The notes beneath the pieces were generated by a model. That model was not told the DNA's origin, did no database searches, and worked only from the letters and a program-made list of their open reading frames with translations. From assembly GCA_009827235.1 (NCBI GenBank), contig SPMW01000001.1:77945-141944 (forward strand): a stretch of 64,000 bases of DNA, given 5' to 3'. Shown here piece by piece: positions 46,230 to 55,077 of this stretch. Each line of letters opens with the position of its first letter. Position 1 is the first letter of the stretch. Both the position numbers and the translations under genes were made by a program. Origin of the DNA: Candidatus Campylobacter infans. GTDB lineage: Bacteria > Campylobacterota > Campylobacteria > Campylobacterales > Campylobacteraceae.

Positions 46230-47921
46230 CTACTCCAAAATCATATTATATATAGCACCGCCAGCTGGCACCATCGGCAATACATTTTCAAATCTATCGA
46301 TTTTAACCTCAATAATACTGCTTTTATCGCTACTTAGTGCGGTTTTAACAGCAGCACTAAACTCACTTTTAGTTTTCACACTTAATCCTAAAATCCCAAA
46401 ACCTTGCGCTAAAAGCGTAAAATCTGGCTGAATGCTAAGATCAGTGCTAGAAAAACGCTCTTCATAAAAAATGCTTTGCCACTGCCTTACCATACCTAAA
46501 AAATTATTATTTAGCACGATATTTATTACGCGTTTATTAGTAGCACTTAGTGTCATTAGCTCTTGGATATTCATTAAAATACCGCCATCACCGCTAATTG
46601 CTACTACGGGGCGCGATTTATCATCTACTGCCCACGCAGCACCCATAGCAGCTGGCAAGCCAAAGCCCATAGTCCCTAGCCCGCCACTAGTTAAGAGCTG
46701 GCGGGGATAATTAAATGGGTAAAATTGCGCCACCCACATTTGATGCTGGCCTACATCTGTGGCGATTATGGCATCTTTTGGCAAAATGCGCCCTAGTTCT
46801 TCAATTACCCATTGTGGCTTTAATGGCTCGTTTTGCTGGCTATCTTTGTAGCACATAGGATGAAGTTTGTTGTAAATTTTAATTTGCTCGTGCCATGGGC
46901 GCAAATTTTCTTGCGCCCAGCTTATTTTTTCATTTATTTGCTCTAAAACGCTTTTTAAATCGCCCACGATAGGATAGTCGGCGTTGATGATTTTACCGAT
47001 ACTTGATGGGTCGATATCTATGTGAATTATCTTAGCTGATTTTGCAAATTCGCTTACATTGCCAGTTACTCTATCATCAAAGCGTGCGCCAAAAGCTATG
47101 ATTAAATCAGCCTCGCTTATGGCCATATTTGCTGCGTAACTGCCATGCATGCCTACCATGCCAAGATTACAAGGATCGTTTTTTTCTAATACGCCAAGCG
47201 CCATTAAGGTTAGCACGGCTGGGATATTTGTTTTTTTAATAAACTCGCGCACCAAATCAGCACTATTTGAGCTAATGGCGCCACCGCCTATATAAGCAAT
47301 TGGCCTAGTTGCGTTCATTATAGCTTCACAAGCTTTTTTGATTTGGTTTTGATGGCCTTTTAGCGTTGGTTTGTATGTTTGCATGTAGGTGTTTTGCGGG
47401 TAGATAAACTCGCCCATTGTAGCGGTTATATCTTTTGGGATATCCACATGAACAGGCCCTGGTCTGCCACTAGATGCTATATAAAAAGCCTCTTTTAAAA
47501 TTTTTGGTAATTCTGTGATATTTTTAACCAAAAAATTATGCTTGGTGCAAGGGCGTGAAATCCCCACAGCGTCAATTTCTTGAAAGGCATCGGTGCCAAC
47601 TAATGGCAAGCTTACTTGCCCGCTGATAAGCACGAGCGGGACGCTATCACAATAAGCAGTGGCTAAGCCAGTAACGGCATTTGTAAAGCCTGGCCCGCTT
47701 GTAACAAAAGCCACGCCGACCTTGCCACTAGCGCGCGCGTAGCCATCTGCTGCATGCACCGCGCCTTGCTCGTGGCGCGCTAAAACATGGGTAAAATATT
47801 TTTGTTTATAAGTTTCATCGTAGATATTTAAAGCAGCGCCACCTGGATAGCCAAAAACAACATCCACGCCTTGGGCTTTTAATGCCTCGCTAATCATTTG
47901 CGAGCCGTTTAATTGATCCAT
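46230..47921 (-). CDS. ilvI: Acetolactate synthase large (catalytic) subunit
   Basis: This thiamine-diphosphate enzyme condenses pyruvate (or pyruvate and 2-oxobutyrate) in branched-chain amino acid synthesis. The 563-residue protein shows GYPGGAALNIYDE with the catalytic Glu in RHEQGAVHAADGYARASG near 48-65, the FAD-type central domain, and the ThDP-binding GDGGILMNIQEL through NNNFLGMVRQWQ near 440-480. ATG is preceded by AAAAAGG. It is the first gene of ilvI-ilvH, with lpxD behind a hairpin. Confidence 0.96.
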   Translation of the reverse strand: MDQLNGSQMISEALKAQGVDVVFGYPGGAALNIYDETYKQKYFTHVLARHEQGAVHAADGYARASGKVGVAFVTSGPGFTNAVTGLATAYCDSVPLVLISGQVSLPLVGTDAFQEIDAVGISRPCTKHNFLVKNITELPKILKEAFYIASSGRPGPVHVDIPKDITATMGEFIYPQNTYMQTYKPTLKGHQNQIKKACEAIMNATRPIAYIGGGAISSNSADLVREFIKKTNIPAVLTLMALGVLEKNDPCNLGMVGMHGSYAANMAISEADLIIAFGARFDDRVTGNVSEFAKSAKIIHIDIDPSSIGKIINADYPIVGDLKSVLEQINEKISWAQENLRPWHEQIKIYNKLHPMCYKDSQQNEPLKPQWVIEELGRILPKDAIIATDVGQHQMWVAQFYPFNYPRQLLTSGGLGTMGFGLPAAMGAAWAVDDKSRPVVAISGDGGILMNIQELMTLSATNKRVINIVLNNNFLGMVRQWQSIFYEERFSSTDLSIQPDFTLLAQGFGILGLSVKTKSEFSAAVKTALSSDKSSIIEVKIDRFENVLPMVPAGGAIYNMILE

Positions 47922-47956
47922 TTTCTAACCTTTTTGTAAGCAAAAAATAAGCGCCG

Positions 47957-47962
47957 ATTATA
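47957..47962 (-). promoter_or_regulatory. -10 box of ilvI
   Basis: On the minus strand AAAGATATAATCGGCGC carries TATAAT 35 bases before the ATG, again with a GC discriminator. Confidence 0.45.
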
Positions 47963-48093
47963 TCTTTTTAATGTGAAATTTTGCTTAATTTATGAGCATT
48001 TGGGCTTAGTTATGATTTTAAAATTTTAAAAATCAAGCGCGAAATTTAAGCAAATTTCGCTAAGCTTATAAAATTTTTTAAAAAAGGCTTAAA

Positions 48094-49149
48094 ATGAATT
48101 ATGAAAATCTAAAAAGCTTGCTTTTTAAACTAGACCCAGAATGTGCTCACAATCTAGCTAGCGTGGGTATGAAAATAGCCAAAAATACGCCATTTTTAAA
48201 TGATTATATTAAAAAAAGTTTTTGCTATGAAAATGAAATTTTAAGTCAAAATTTGCTGGGTTTAAAATTTGCAAATCCGCTAGGAATTGGCGGCGGGTTT
48301 GATAAAAATGCGGATTTGATTAAGCCTCTTAGCCTTTTTGGTTTTGGCTTTTTAGAATACGGCACTTTTACGCCAAAAGCGCAATTTGGCAACGAAAAGC
48401 CAAGATTGTGGCGCTTGATAGATGAAAAAAGCTTACAAAATGCCATGGGTTTTAATAATAAGGGCGCAAATGCCATTTTAAAACAGGTAAAAAATGCTTA
48501 TCCATATTCTGTACCAGTTTTTGCAAATATCGGTAAAAACAAGCTTACGCCTAATGATGATGCTTTAAAAGATTATGAAATTTTAGCTCAAAATTTTAGT
48601 GAGTTTTGCGATGGTTTTGTGATAAATATTAGCTCGCCAAACACGCCAAATTTGCGCGATTTACAAAGCGAAAGCTTCATTAGCGAGCTTTTTAGCGCAT
48701 TAAGGGCTAAAAGCTCTCGCCCGCTACTTCTAAAAATCGCGCCAGATATGAGCCCAAGCACTGCTGTGAGGCTTTGTGATTGCGCTATCAATAACGGCGC
48801 AAAAGCCCTAATAATCAACAACACAAGCATAGACTACTCCCTAAGCCAAAACGCTAAAAATCGTGGCGGTTTGAGCGGGGAATTAATTAAAGAAAAAAGC
48901 CGTGCGCTTTTTAGCGCGGTAGCAAGAGAGCTTTATTCTAAGGCGGTTTTGATTAGCTGTGGTGGCATTAGCGATGCAAAAGATGCATTATGGCGCATAA
49001 AACAAGGCGCAAGCTTGCTTGAAATTTTTACCGCTTTCATCTACCAAGGCCCAAGCCTTTGTAAAAATATCAATGAAAACTTAGCGCAAATGCTAAAAGA
49101 TGAAGGATTTTCAAATATAAGTCAGGCTATCGGGGCAGATATTGCTTAA
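48094..49149 (+). CDS. pyrD: Dihydroorotate dehydrogenase (quinone), class 2
   Basis: PyrD oxidises dihydroorotate to orotate in pyrimidine synthesis and passes electrons to quinone at the inner membrane. The N-terminal helical extension (LKSLLFKLDPECAHNLA) is the membrane/quinone-binding part of class 2 enzymes. Motifs: NPLGIGGGFDKNADLI near 61-76, GFNNKGA, and the loop ISSPNTPNLRDLQ with the catalytic Ser near 180. FMN-binding residues ISCGGISDAKDA are near the C-terminus. ATG has AAAAAAGGC upstream. It is convergent with gpsA. Confidence 0.96.
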   Translation: MNYENLKSLLFKLDPECAHNLASVGMKIAKNTPFLNDYIKKSFCYENEILSQNLLGLKFANPLGIGGGFDKNADLIKPLSLFGFGFLEYGTFTPKAQFGNEKPRLWRLIDEKSLQNAMGFNNKGANAILKQVKNAYPYSVPVFANIGKNKLTPNDDALKDYEILAQNFSEFCDGFVINISSPNTPNLRDLQSESFISELFSALRAKSSRPLLLKIAPDMSPSTAVRLCDCAINNGAKALIINNTSIDYSLSQNAKNRGGLSGELIKEKSRALFSAVARELYSKAVLISCGGISDAKDALWRIKQGASLLEIFTAFIYQGPSLCKNINENLAQMLKDEGFSNISQAIGADIA

Positions 49150-49256
49150 AATTTTAATCCAATCAAAATCCTAGCGCATTTAAATTTAATTTAATAAAAA
49201 TTTAAAATCTACCATTAAATCCGCCAAATTTTAATCTTTTAATATTTGGCGAGATT

Positions 49257-49326
49257 AAAATTTTAATCTTAAAATAAATGCGGATTGCTTTAAAATTTTA
49301 ATTTTAAAATAAATGTGAAGTGCTTT
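49257..49326. repeat. Pair of degenerate 35-base tandem repeats
   Basis: Copies 49257-49291 and 49292-49326 differ at four positions. Each begins AAAATTTTAAT and ends TGCTTT. A third partial copy starts at 49327. They lie in the gap between convergent pyrD and gpsA, with no gene. Confidence 0.7.
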
Positions 49327-49425
49327 GAAATTTTAATTTTTATATGATTTAGCGCGCAAATTTTAATTTTTTTCTTAAATTTATTTAAATATTATTTAAA
49401 ATTTGCGCTAAAAATCTAGTAATTT

Positions 49426-50319
49426 TTAATCTTTTTTTCTTAATAAATCTATTAAGGCTGCGCGCACATCTTTGCCCTCTAAAATCGCTGCTACTTCGCG
49501 CACTATGGGCGTGTAAATATCCTCCCTCCCAGCGATTTGGCGCACCGCAAAGGCTGTGGGTATGCCCTCTACAACCTCTTTTAACTCGCTTATAATCTCA
49601 TCTTTGTCCTTGCCCTTTGCTAGCAAAAGCCCTGCGCGAAAGTTGCGCGAAAGCGTGCTTGAAGCGGTTAAAAACAAATCCCCCGCCCCGCTTAAACCCA
49701 AAAAAGTCTCCTCTTTTGCGCCAAATTTCGCCCCAAAGCGGTGCATTTCGATAAGCCCGCGCGCGATTAAACTTGCCCTTGCGTTGTTGCCAAGCCCTAA
49801 GCCTTCGCAAATGCCGCTTGCGATGGCAAGGACATTTTTATACGCCCCGCAAATCTCCGCCCCACGCACATCATCCCCCGCATAAGCCTTGATGAAATCT
49901 GGAAAAAAGCCCACAAACTCTTCACAAAGTGTGCGCTCAAAGCCACTCACGCACAAGGCACAAGGCAAACCCTGCATCACCTCAGCCGCAAAGCTCGGAC
50001 CGCTTAAAACGCAAAAATTGCGCTTATCCACAAAGTCCAAAAAAATCTCATCTAAAAAGCGGCAAGTCGCCGTGTCAATGCCCTTTGAGGCAAGCAAAAT
50101 TTTTTGCCCTTTGTTTTTAAAATGCTCTTTTAGCCACGCGCTAATGCCTTGTGCAAAGAGCGCAAAAACCAAATACTCGCATTCTAGCGCCTCATCAATG
50201 CTTACAAAATTTGGCAAATTTTTTGTGTGCGGCGAAGTGATGAGGCAAGTTTGCTTTTGCGAAAAGGCAAAGTGCAAACCCTGCCCCCATTTCCCCGCTC
50301 CGATAACTGCTATGCTCAT
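49426..50319 (-). CDS. gpsA: Glycerol-3-phosphate dehydrogenase [NAD(P)+]
   Basis: GpsA makes sn-glycerol 3-phosphate for phospholipids. The 297-residue protein has the Rossmann GAGKWGQGLHFAF near 7-19, ASKGID near 77-82, LSGPSFAAEV near 104-113, KNVLAIASGICEGLGLGNNARA near 157-178 with the catalytic Lys, and LSGAGDLFLT near 208. The DNA is clearly richer in G and C than neighbouring genes, with many CCC/GCG stretches. Its codon use resembles the PPOX-like gene at 34 kb and the methyltransferases at 54-55 kb. This suggests allele replacement from another lineage, perhaps along with the adjacent restriction genes. Confidence 0.95.
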   Translation of the reverse strand: MSIAVIGAGKWGQGLHFAFSQKQTCLITSPHTKNLPNFVSIDEALECEYLVFALFAQGISAWLKEHFKNKGQKILLASKGIDTATCRFLDEIFLDFVDKRNFCVLSGPSFAAEVMQGLPCALCVSGFERTLCEEFVGFFPDFIKAYAGDDVRGAEICGAYKNVLAIASGICEGLGLGNNARASLIARGLIEMHRFGAKFGAKEETFLGLSGAGDLFLTASSTLSRNFRAGLLLAKGKDKDEIISELKEVVEGIPTAFAVRQIAGREDIYTPIVREVAAILEGKDVRAALIDLLRKKD

Positions 50320-50397
50320 AGTTTTACCGCTTTTGTGTGAATTTTTTATAATTTATGTTTTTTCTTGAAAAAAATTGAGTTTTTAGCATTTTTGTCC

Positions 50398-51219
50398 TTA
50401 GAAAAGATTTTTTTGTTTAAAATTTATTTTTAAATCATCAATTTTTCTATAAAAGGCATCAAAATTTTTATCTAATTCTTTTTTTCTTGCGATAGAAATT
50501 TTAATAAACTCGCTTTCTTTTTCAAAACCTATGAATTTTCGTTTTAGGATATTAGCGGCTATGCCTGTGCTAGAACTCCCGCTAAATGGATCGCAAATAA
50601 TGGAGTTTTCATTACTAGCCATTAAAAGTAGGCGCACAAGAAGTTTTAATGGTTTTTGTGTAGGGTGCTTGCCACAATTTTTTTCCCAAGGGGCAATGGC
50701 AGGAAATGTCCATATATCGCGCATTTGTTTATTATTATTTAATGCTTTTAAAATTTCATAATTAAAAATGTGTTTATGTTTTTGGCTTTTGCGCGCCCAA
50801 ATTATTTGCTCAGCCGAATGCGTAAGATAGCGACAACTAAAATTAGGCGGTGGATTAGTTTTTTGCCAAGTAATAATATTTAAAATTTTAAAATCAAGCT
50901 TTTGGAGCATTGTGCCTAATGAAAAAATATTATGGTAAGTCCCGCTTATTAAAATACTGCCTGTATTTTTTAGAGCTAATTTTGCATTATTTAGCCAGTT
51001 AAAATTAAAAGCATCAATATCATCAACGCTTTTATCCCATAAGCCTTTATTAACGCTAACGATTTTACCGCTTTGTATGCTTAGCCCGTCATTTGATAAA
51101 AAATATGGCGGATCAGCAAAAATTAAATCAAAACAATCCTTAAAATATGGCAAAAGCGTATTACAATCGCCTTGATAAAGACTAAAAAGCGCATCGTTGC
51201 TTATAAAATCAGGCTTCAT
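50398..51219 (-). CDS. DpnA/M.HpyAIII-like adenine DNA methyltransferase (predicted GATC)
   Basis: The 273-residue beta-class N6-adenine methyltransferase has the catalytic motif IV early (FADPPYFLSNDG near 33-44) and the SAM motif I late (DPFSGSSSTG near 219-228), with HPTQKP just before it. It protects host DNA against the endonuclease encoded upstream, which it overlaps by 11 bases. The pairing and layout match the two-gene GATC system HP0091/HP0092 of H. pylori (from memory). Recognition of GATC is inferred from the partner nuclease. It is in the gatB transcript direction. Confidence 0.85.
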   Translation of the reverse strand: MKPDFISNDALFSLYQGDCNTLLPYFKDCFDLIFADPPYFLSNDGLSIQSGKIVSVNKGLWDKSVDDIDAFNFNWLNNAKLALKNTGSILISGTYHNIFSLGTMLQKLDFKILNIITWQKTNPPPNFSCRYLTHSAEQIIWARKSQKHKHIFNYEILKALNNNKQMRDIWTFPAIAPWEKNCGKHPTQKPLKLLVRLLLMASNENSIICDPFSGSSSTGIAANILKRKFIGFEKESEFIKISIARKKELDKNFDAFYRKIDDLKINFKQKNLF

Positions 51220-52045
51220 TTTTTACTTTCAAAATAAAATTTTCTATATTGCTTAGATTATAAATTTCGATACTCTTATAAGCTTGCTCTAATTTATTTT
51301 TTGCTTTCAGCCAGCCTTTACCATCGGTTATCCAAATAAACCCGGCTCCACTACATTTGTCAAATCTCAAAGCAAGTTCTTCATAAGATCTGGCTGTTTC
51401 ATTTAGCTTAGAGCCACCACTTGTATAAAAATTACACTCTACAAAATATGTTTTTGTAGGGTTACAAATAACAAAATCAAATTTTTTTATATCAGTTCCA
51501 AAAGTTTGTTTTAAATTTATAAAATCATCTATGCTTACTTGTTCTTTATAATTTAGCTTGGCTTGTTGAAAAATATTCGCAAGCGTTCTTTCCATAGCTT
51601 TGCCGCTGCGATTTTTTCTAGCATTGCTATCAAGCCCTACTTCCACACCAAAAACAAAATCATTTAAATCTTTAATTTTTCTATCTGCAAAAATTTCAAC
51701 CAAACCGCTTTGGCAAATAAAATCATAAATTTTATTAGAATTTGTAAAATAAGATTTTAATTCGCATTCCTTGCCAAGCTCGTTAAATACGATATCTTTT
51801 ACATCACGCGTGGCTATAAGAATATTTAAACATTCAAAAGCTTTTGGGTAGCTTTTAAAAAGCTTATTGATATTTTCTTTTAACTCGCTTTTATCTTTGC
51901 CAAGCAAAAAATTAAGATGGTTTAAGCTTATGCTGATTTCATCTTTATTTTTTAAGCATTTATCCCAAGCAACATAAAATTTTAAATCTCTATTGCTTGT
52001 TTTTAAGCTCTTTAAAAACTCATTAAAACAAATTTTATTTTTCAT
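51209..52045 (-). CDS. DpnII-family type II restriction endonuclease (predicted GATC)
   Basis: The 278-residue protein carries DpnII/MboI family signatures: GVEVGLDSNARKNRSGKAME near 132-151, FDFVICNPTKTYFVECNFY near 188-206 (PD-(D/E)xK-like metal site, with ECN replacing the usual ExK), and GFIWITDGKGW near 236-246. It should cut unmethylated GATC. Its ATG shares one base with the gatB stop (TAATG), and it overlaps the methyltransferase gene by 11 bases. It has been inserted so that it reads as part of the gatB operon. GC content is lower than gpsA and close to that of res. Confidence 0.85.
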   Translation of the reverse strand: MKNKICFNEFLKSLKTSNRDLKFYVAWDKCLKNKDEISISLNHLNFLLGKDKSELKENINKLFKSYPKAFECLNILIATRDVKDIVFNELGKECELKSYFTNSNKIYDFICQSGLVEIFADRKIKDLNDFVFGVEVGLDSNARKNRSGKAMERTLANIFQQAKLNYKEQVSIDDFINLKQTFGTDIKKFDFVICNPTKTYFVECNFYTSGGSKLNETARSYEELALRFDKCSGAGFIWITDGKGWLKAKNKLEQAYKSIEIYNLSNIENFILKVKNEA

Positions 52046-53469
52046 TAGCCAAGTTTTGCTTTCAAAATTTCATTAACCTTTGCAGGGTTAAACGCGCCCT
52101 TGCCCTCTTTCATCACCTGTCCTACAAAAAAGCCAAAGAGTTTGTCCTTGCCCGCTTTAAACTCAGCCACTTTGTCCGCATTTGCCGCCAAAACCGCCTC
52201 GGCGATCGCGACAATCGCCCCATCATCACTTACTTGTTTAAGCCCAAGTTTTTCTATAATCTCATCTACACTTGCGCTTTGGTTAGTTATTAATTCATCA
52301 AGCACCTTTTTAGCGGCATTTGCGCTAATTGTGCCATCTTCAATTCGCCCTAAAAGCTCTATCATTTTTGTGCTATTTACGGGGCTATTTTCTATGGTTA
52401 CGCCGTTTTTAAGCCTGCCAAGAAGTTCTACACAAAGCCAAGTAACGCATAATTTTGGCGAAATTTTAGCGTTTATTAAATCCTCAAAATAGCGCGCCAT
52501 TTCATAAGTGCTAATAATCACGCCAGCATCATAAGGCTTTAAGCCTAGCTCGTTTATATAGCGCGTTTTTTTCTCGTCTGGCAATTCTGGCAATTTACTA
52601 GCTTCATTCATCAAATCATCAGGCACGACAATAGGCAATAAATCAGGATCTGGAAAATATCGATATTCAGCTGCTTCTTCTTTACTTCGCATAGGTTTTG
52701 TGATTAGTTTTGTGGTGTCAAAAAGGCGTGTTTCTTGGACTACTTCACGCTCATAATTGCCATCTTCCCAAGCAGCGATTTGCCTGCTTGCTTCGTATTC
52801 AATGGCCTTTTGGATAAAGCGAAATGAGTTGAGATTTTTTATCTCCACGCGCGTATAAAGCTTGTTCTCGCCCTTTGGCCTAATGCTTACATTCACATCG
52901 CACCTAAAACTGCCCTCTTGCATATTCGCATCACTGATATTTAAAAAGCGCAAAATGCTGTGAAGTTTTTTAAGATAAGCCACTGCTTCATCGCTATTTC
53001 GCATATCTGGTTCGCTGACGATTTCAAGCAGCGGCGTGCCTGAGCGGTTTAAATCCACTAAGCTATGCCCTGCTTCGTGCGTGTTTTTACCGGCATCTTC
53101 TTCAAGGTGCGCGCGCGTAATGCCTATGCGTTTTTCATCATTTTCTATATTTATTATTAACTCGCCATTTTCTACTATTGGCACGCTCCATTGCGATATT
53201 TGATAAGCCTTTGGTAAATCTGGATAAAAATAATTTTTTCTATCAAATGCTGATTTTTTATTAATTTTAGCATTTATGGCTAGGCCAAAACTAATCGCCT
53301 TTTTAAGCGCTTGTTTATTTAAAACAGGCAAGGCACCAGGCAAAGCAAGACAAACAGGGCAAGTGTGAGTATTTGCCTTGGCTCCAAAACTAGTAGAACA
53401 AGCGCAAAATATCTTAGTTTTTGTATTTAATTGGCAATGAACTTCAAGTCCTATGATGGTTTCAAACAT
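52045..53469 (-). CDS. gatB: Asp/Glu-tRNA amidotransferase subunit B
   Basis: GatB recognises mischarged Asp-tRNA(Asn) or Glu-tRNA(Gln) in the GatCAB amidotransferase and carries the kinase-like active site. At 474 residues it is full length: [15 protein letters not shown] at the start, [14 protein letters not shown] near 83, [14 protein letters not shown] near 117, and the C-terminal YqeY-like tRNA-binding tail ([18 protein letters not shown]). ATG follows AAAGGGGTAAAA. In C. jejuni the next gene is gpsA; here a restriction-modification pair separates them. Confidence 0.96.
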   Translation of the reverse strand: MFETIIGLEVHCQLNTKTKIFCACSTSFGAKANTHTCPVCLALPGALPVLNKQALKKAISFGLAINAKINKKSAFDRKNYFYPDLPKAYQISQWSVPIVENGELIINIENDEKRIGITRAHLEEDAGKNTHEAGHSLVDLNRSGTPLLEIVSEPDMRNSDEAVAYLKKLHSILRFLNISDANMQEGSFRCDVNVSIRPKGENKLYTRVEIKNLNSFRFIQKAIEYEASRQIAAWEDGNYEREVVQETRLFDTTKLITKPMRSKEEAAEYRYFPDPDLLPIVVPDDLMNEASKLPELPDEKKTRYINELGLKPYDAGVIISTYEMARYFEDLINAKISPKLCVTWLCVELLGRLKNGVTIENSPVNSTKMIELLGRIEDGTISANAAKKVLDELITNQSASVDEIIEKLGLKQVSDDGAIVAIAEAVLAANADKVAEFKAGKDKLFGFFVGQVMKEGKGAFNPAKVNEILKAKLG

Positions 53470-53679
53470 TTTTACCCCTTTAAGCTAAAAAATGCGCGCA
53501 TTCTAGCTAAAATACTTTAATTTAGGCTTTTTTAGGGCTTGGAGTTGGTGAAATTTTAAATTAGATTAAAATTTAAGGCTAAATTTTATTTTAAATTCTT
53601 AGTCAATTTAAAATTTAAATTAAATTTTAATCTTAAATAAAATTTAAAAGCTAAAAATATAAGTGCTTTTTGATAGTGA

Positions 53680-54402
53680 TTATAAGCTCCCCCCCCCCCT
53701 TGCTTTATCATTTACAATAATACTATCATTTAAAATTTGCGCCGCATTTGTGGTATTAAAAAGCAAATCAATTATGCCAAGATATTCAATGAAATTTTTA
53801 TTTTGCTGAGTGTATGATGGATGGAGCATTTTAAAATATTCTATATTTATATTAGCGTTTTTAAATAAATCTTTTGCCGGCTCTAAATACACCTTTGAAC
53901 CCTCAGGCGATAGATATTCATCTGCTTTTAAAGCCTTACAAATTTCAAGCAAAAGATTTTCTCTTTTAACAGCTGGCAAGATCAAAGATGAAGCCTTGAT
54001 TAAAGGTGTTTTAAGTTTTAAAAGCCCAGCAAACTGCTCTATCAAAAAGATATTAAGCTCGCTTAAATTTTCAAAATGAAAAAGCCCAAATTCCAAAATG
54101 CTATAAATTTCTTTAAAATTCACACTCTTGCCATAGGCGTGGCGTAGGGTTTTTAAAAGGGTGTTTTTCCACGCTTGTTCATTATTTAGGCGCATATCTT
54201 TGATGAGTGTTTGTTGGGGTGCTTTTTGCAAATGCAAGCTTAGCCACTGTTCTTTACCATTTAGTTTGATTTTATTTCTACCTTGCCAACTGCGCCTTTG
54301 AAATTGCACGGTGTCAAGAAACACAAAGCTACCTACAAGCTCAATCATCTTAAAATACCCTATCCAAGGGCAAAATGTCGGCTGCATAATGGCGATTTTC
54401 AT
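53680..54402 (-). CDS. WbqC-family glycan-modification protein with variable C-terminus
   Basis: The 240-residue protein begins with the WbqC-family signature MQPTFCPWIGYFKMI and FLDTVQFQRRSWQGRN (residues 6-46), followed by the family's helical body and YLSPEGSKVYL, ending EYLGIIDLLFN-type core near 215. WbqC-like proteins occur in O-antigen and flagellar glycan loci; their reaction is not established. The last codons read through 11 G as ARGGG-SL then stop. Ten G would add a ~37-residue tail and 12 G a ~12-residue tail. It overlaps the upstream methyltransferase by 4 bases. Confidence 0.8.
   Translation of the reverse strand: MKIAIMQPTFCPWIGYFKMIELVGSFVFLDTVQFQRRSWQGRNKIKLNGKEQWLSLHLQKAPQQTLIKDMRLNNEQAWKNTLLKTLRHAYGKSVNFKEIYSILEFGLFHFENLSELNIFLIEQFAGLLKLKTPLIKASSLILPAVKRENLLLEICKALKADEYLSPEGSKVYLEPAKDLFKNANINIEYFKMLHPSYTQQNKNFIEYLGIIDLLFNTTNAAQILNDSIIVNDKARGGGSL
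53689..53699 (-). repeat. Poly-C/G tract of 11 at the end of the wbqC-like gene
   Basis: Eleven C on the plus strand (G on the coding strand) fall five codons from the stop. The length decides among three different C-terminal tails instead of on/off. Confidence 0.85.
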
Positions 54403-55067
54403 CGAATACGCCCATAAATCACTATATCAGCATCATTTACAAGGCGTTCATCAGCACCCATCACATTTGTGCTTTCATAGCTTAAAACCTTAAAATCATA
54501 AAGCCCCAAAAACTCTTGCAAATAGCCCACAAGCTCATACTCTTGATAAAGCGTGTTGATACAGTTAAGTTCGCCTGTGCTTTCATCGCAGTCAAGCAAA
54601 AAGCTATTGTGCGCTATCCTTTTTCCAAGCCCATAGCGGTAGTCTTTTATGCCACGCGTTCGCAAGAAAAAAAGCGCATTTTCCTTATAAGCCTTAAATT
54701 CTTTCGCGCTTTTTAAAAGGGCTAAAAAGTCCTCTCGCCTTAGGTAATTAACCACATTTGGCACTAAAAAAACATCAGCTTGCACGCCTTTGTGGGCTTT
54801 GGCAAAGTCCAAAATGTTTTCCTCAAAAAAGCTAAATTTTTGTGCCTTTAAAATTTCTTTAAAGTTAAATTCAGCATTTTGAATGTTTAGCTGGCTTAAA
54901 TCCACGCCCAAACACTCCCAGCCATAGCTTGCAAAAAGGCTTAAATTGTTGCCATTCGAGCAAGCGTATTCTAAAACCTTGCCGCATTTTTCGTGTAAAT
55001 GCTCCTTGAAAAAGAATTTTATCACGGCGTTGTCGGGGAATTTAAGTCCCTTTAAATCTTTATACAT
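54399..55067 (-). CDS. Class I SAM-dependent methyltransferase (paralogue A)
   Basis: The 222-residue protein has a Rossmann methyltransferase pattern: VLEYACSNGNNLSLFASYG (motif I, residues ~36-54), the acidic end of strand 2 in CLGVDLSQ, and FLVPNVVNYL (motif IV region). Its C-terminal half contains the unusual KDYRYGLGKR stretch also present in the neighbouring gene. The sequence is about 40% like its neighbour by eye, showing tandem duplication and divergence. It overlaps the wbqC-like gene by 4 bases and starts 11 bases after the neighbour's stop. The DNA is richer in GC than the flanks. Substrate unknown; a sugar or lipid in a surface glycan is likely. Confidence 0.75.
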   Translation of the reverse strand: MYKDLKGLKFPDNAVIKFFFKEHLHEKCGKVLEYACSNGNNLSLFASYGWECLGVDLSQLNIQNAEFNFKEILKAQKFSFFEENILDFAKAHKGVQADVFLVPNVVNYLRREDFLALLKSAKEFKAYKENALFFLRTRGIKDYRYGLGKRIAHNSFLLDCDESTGELNCINTLYQEYELVGYLQEFLGLYDFKVLSYESTNVMGADERLVNDADIVIYGRIR

Positions 55068-55077
55068 TTTTACTCCT

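Noticed and set aside
49150-49425. CRISPR array
   Set aside because: Repeats are few, adjacent without spacers, and AT-only; no cas genes are in the window.
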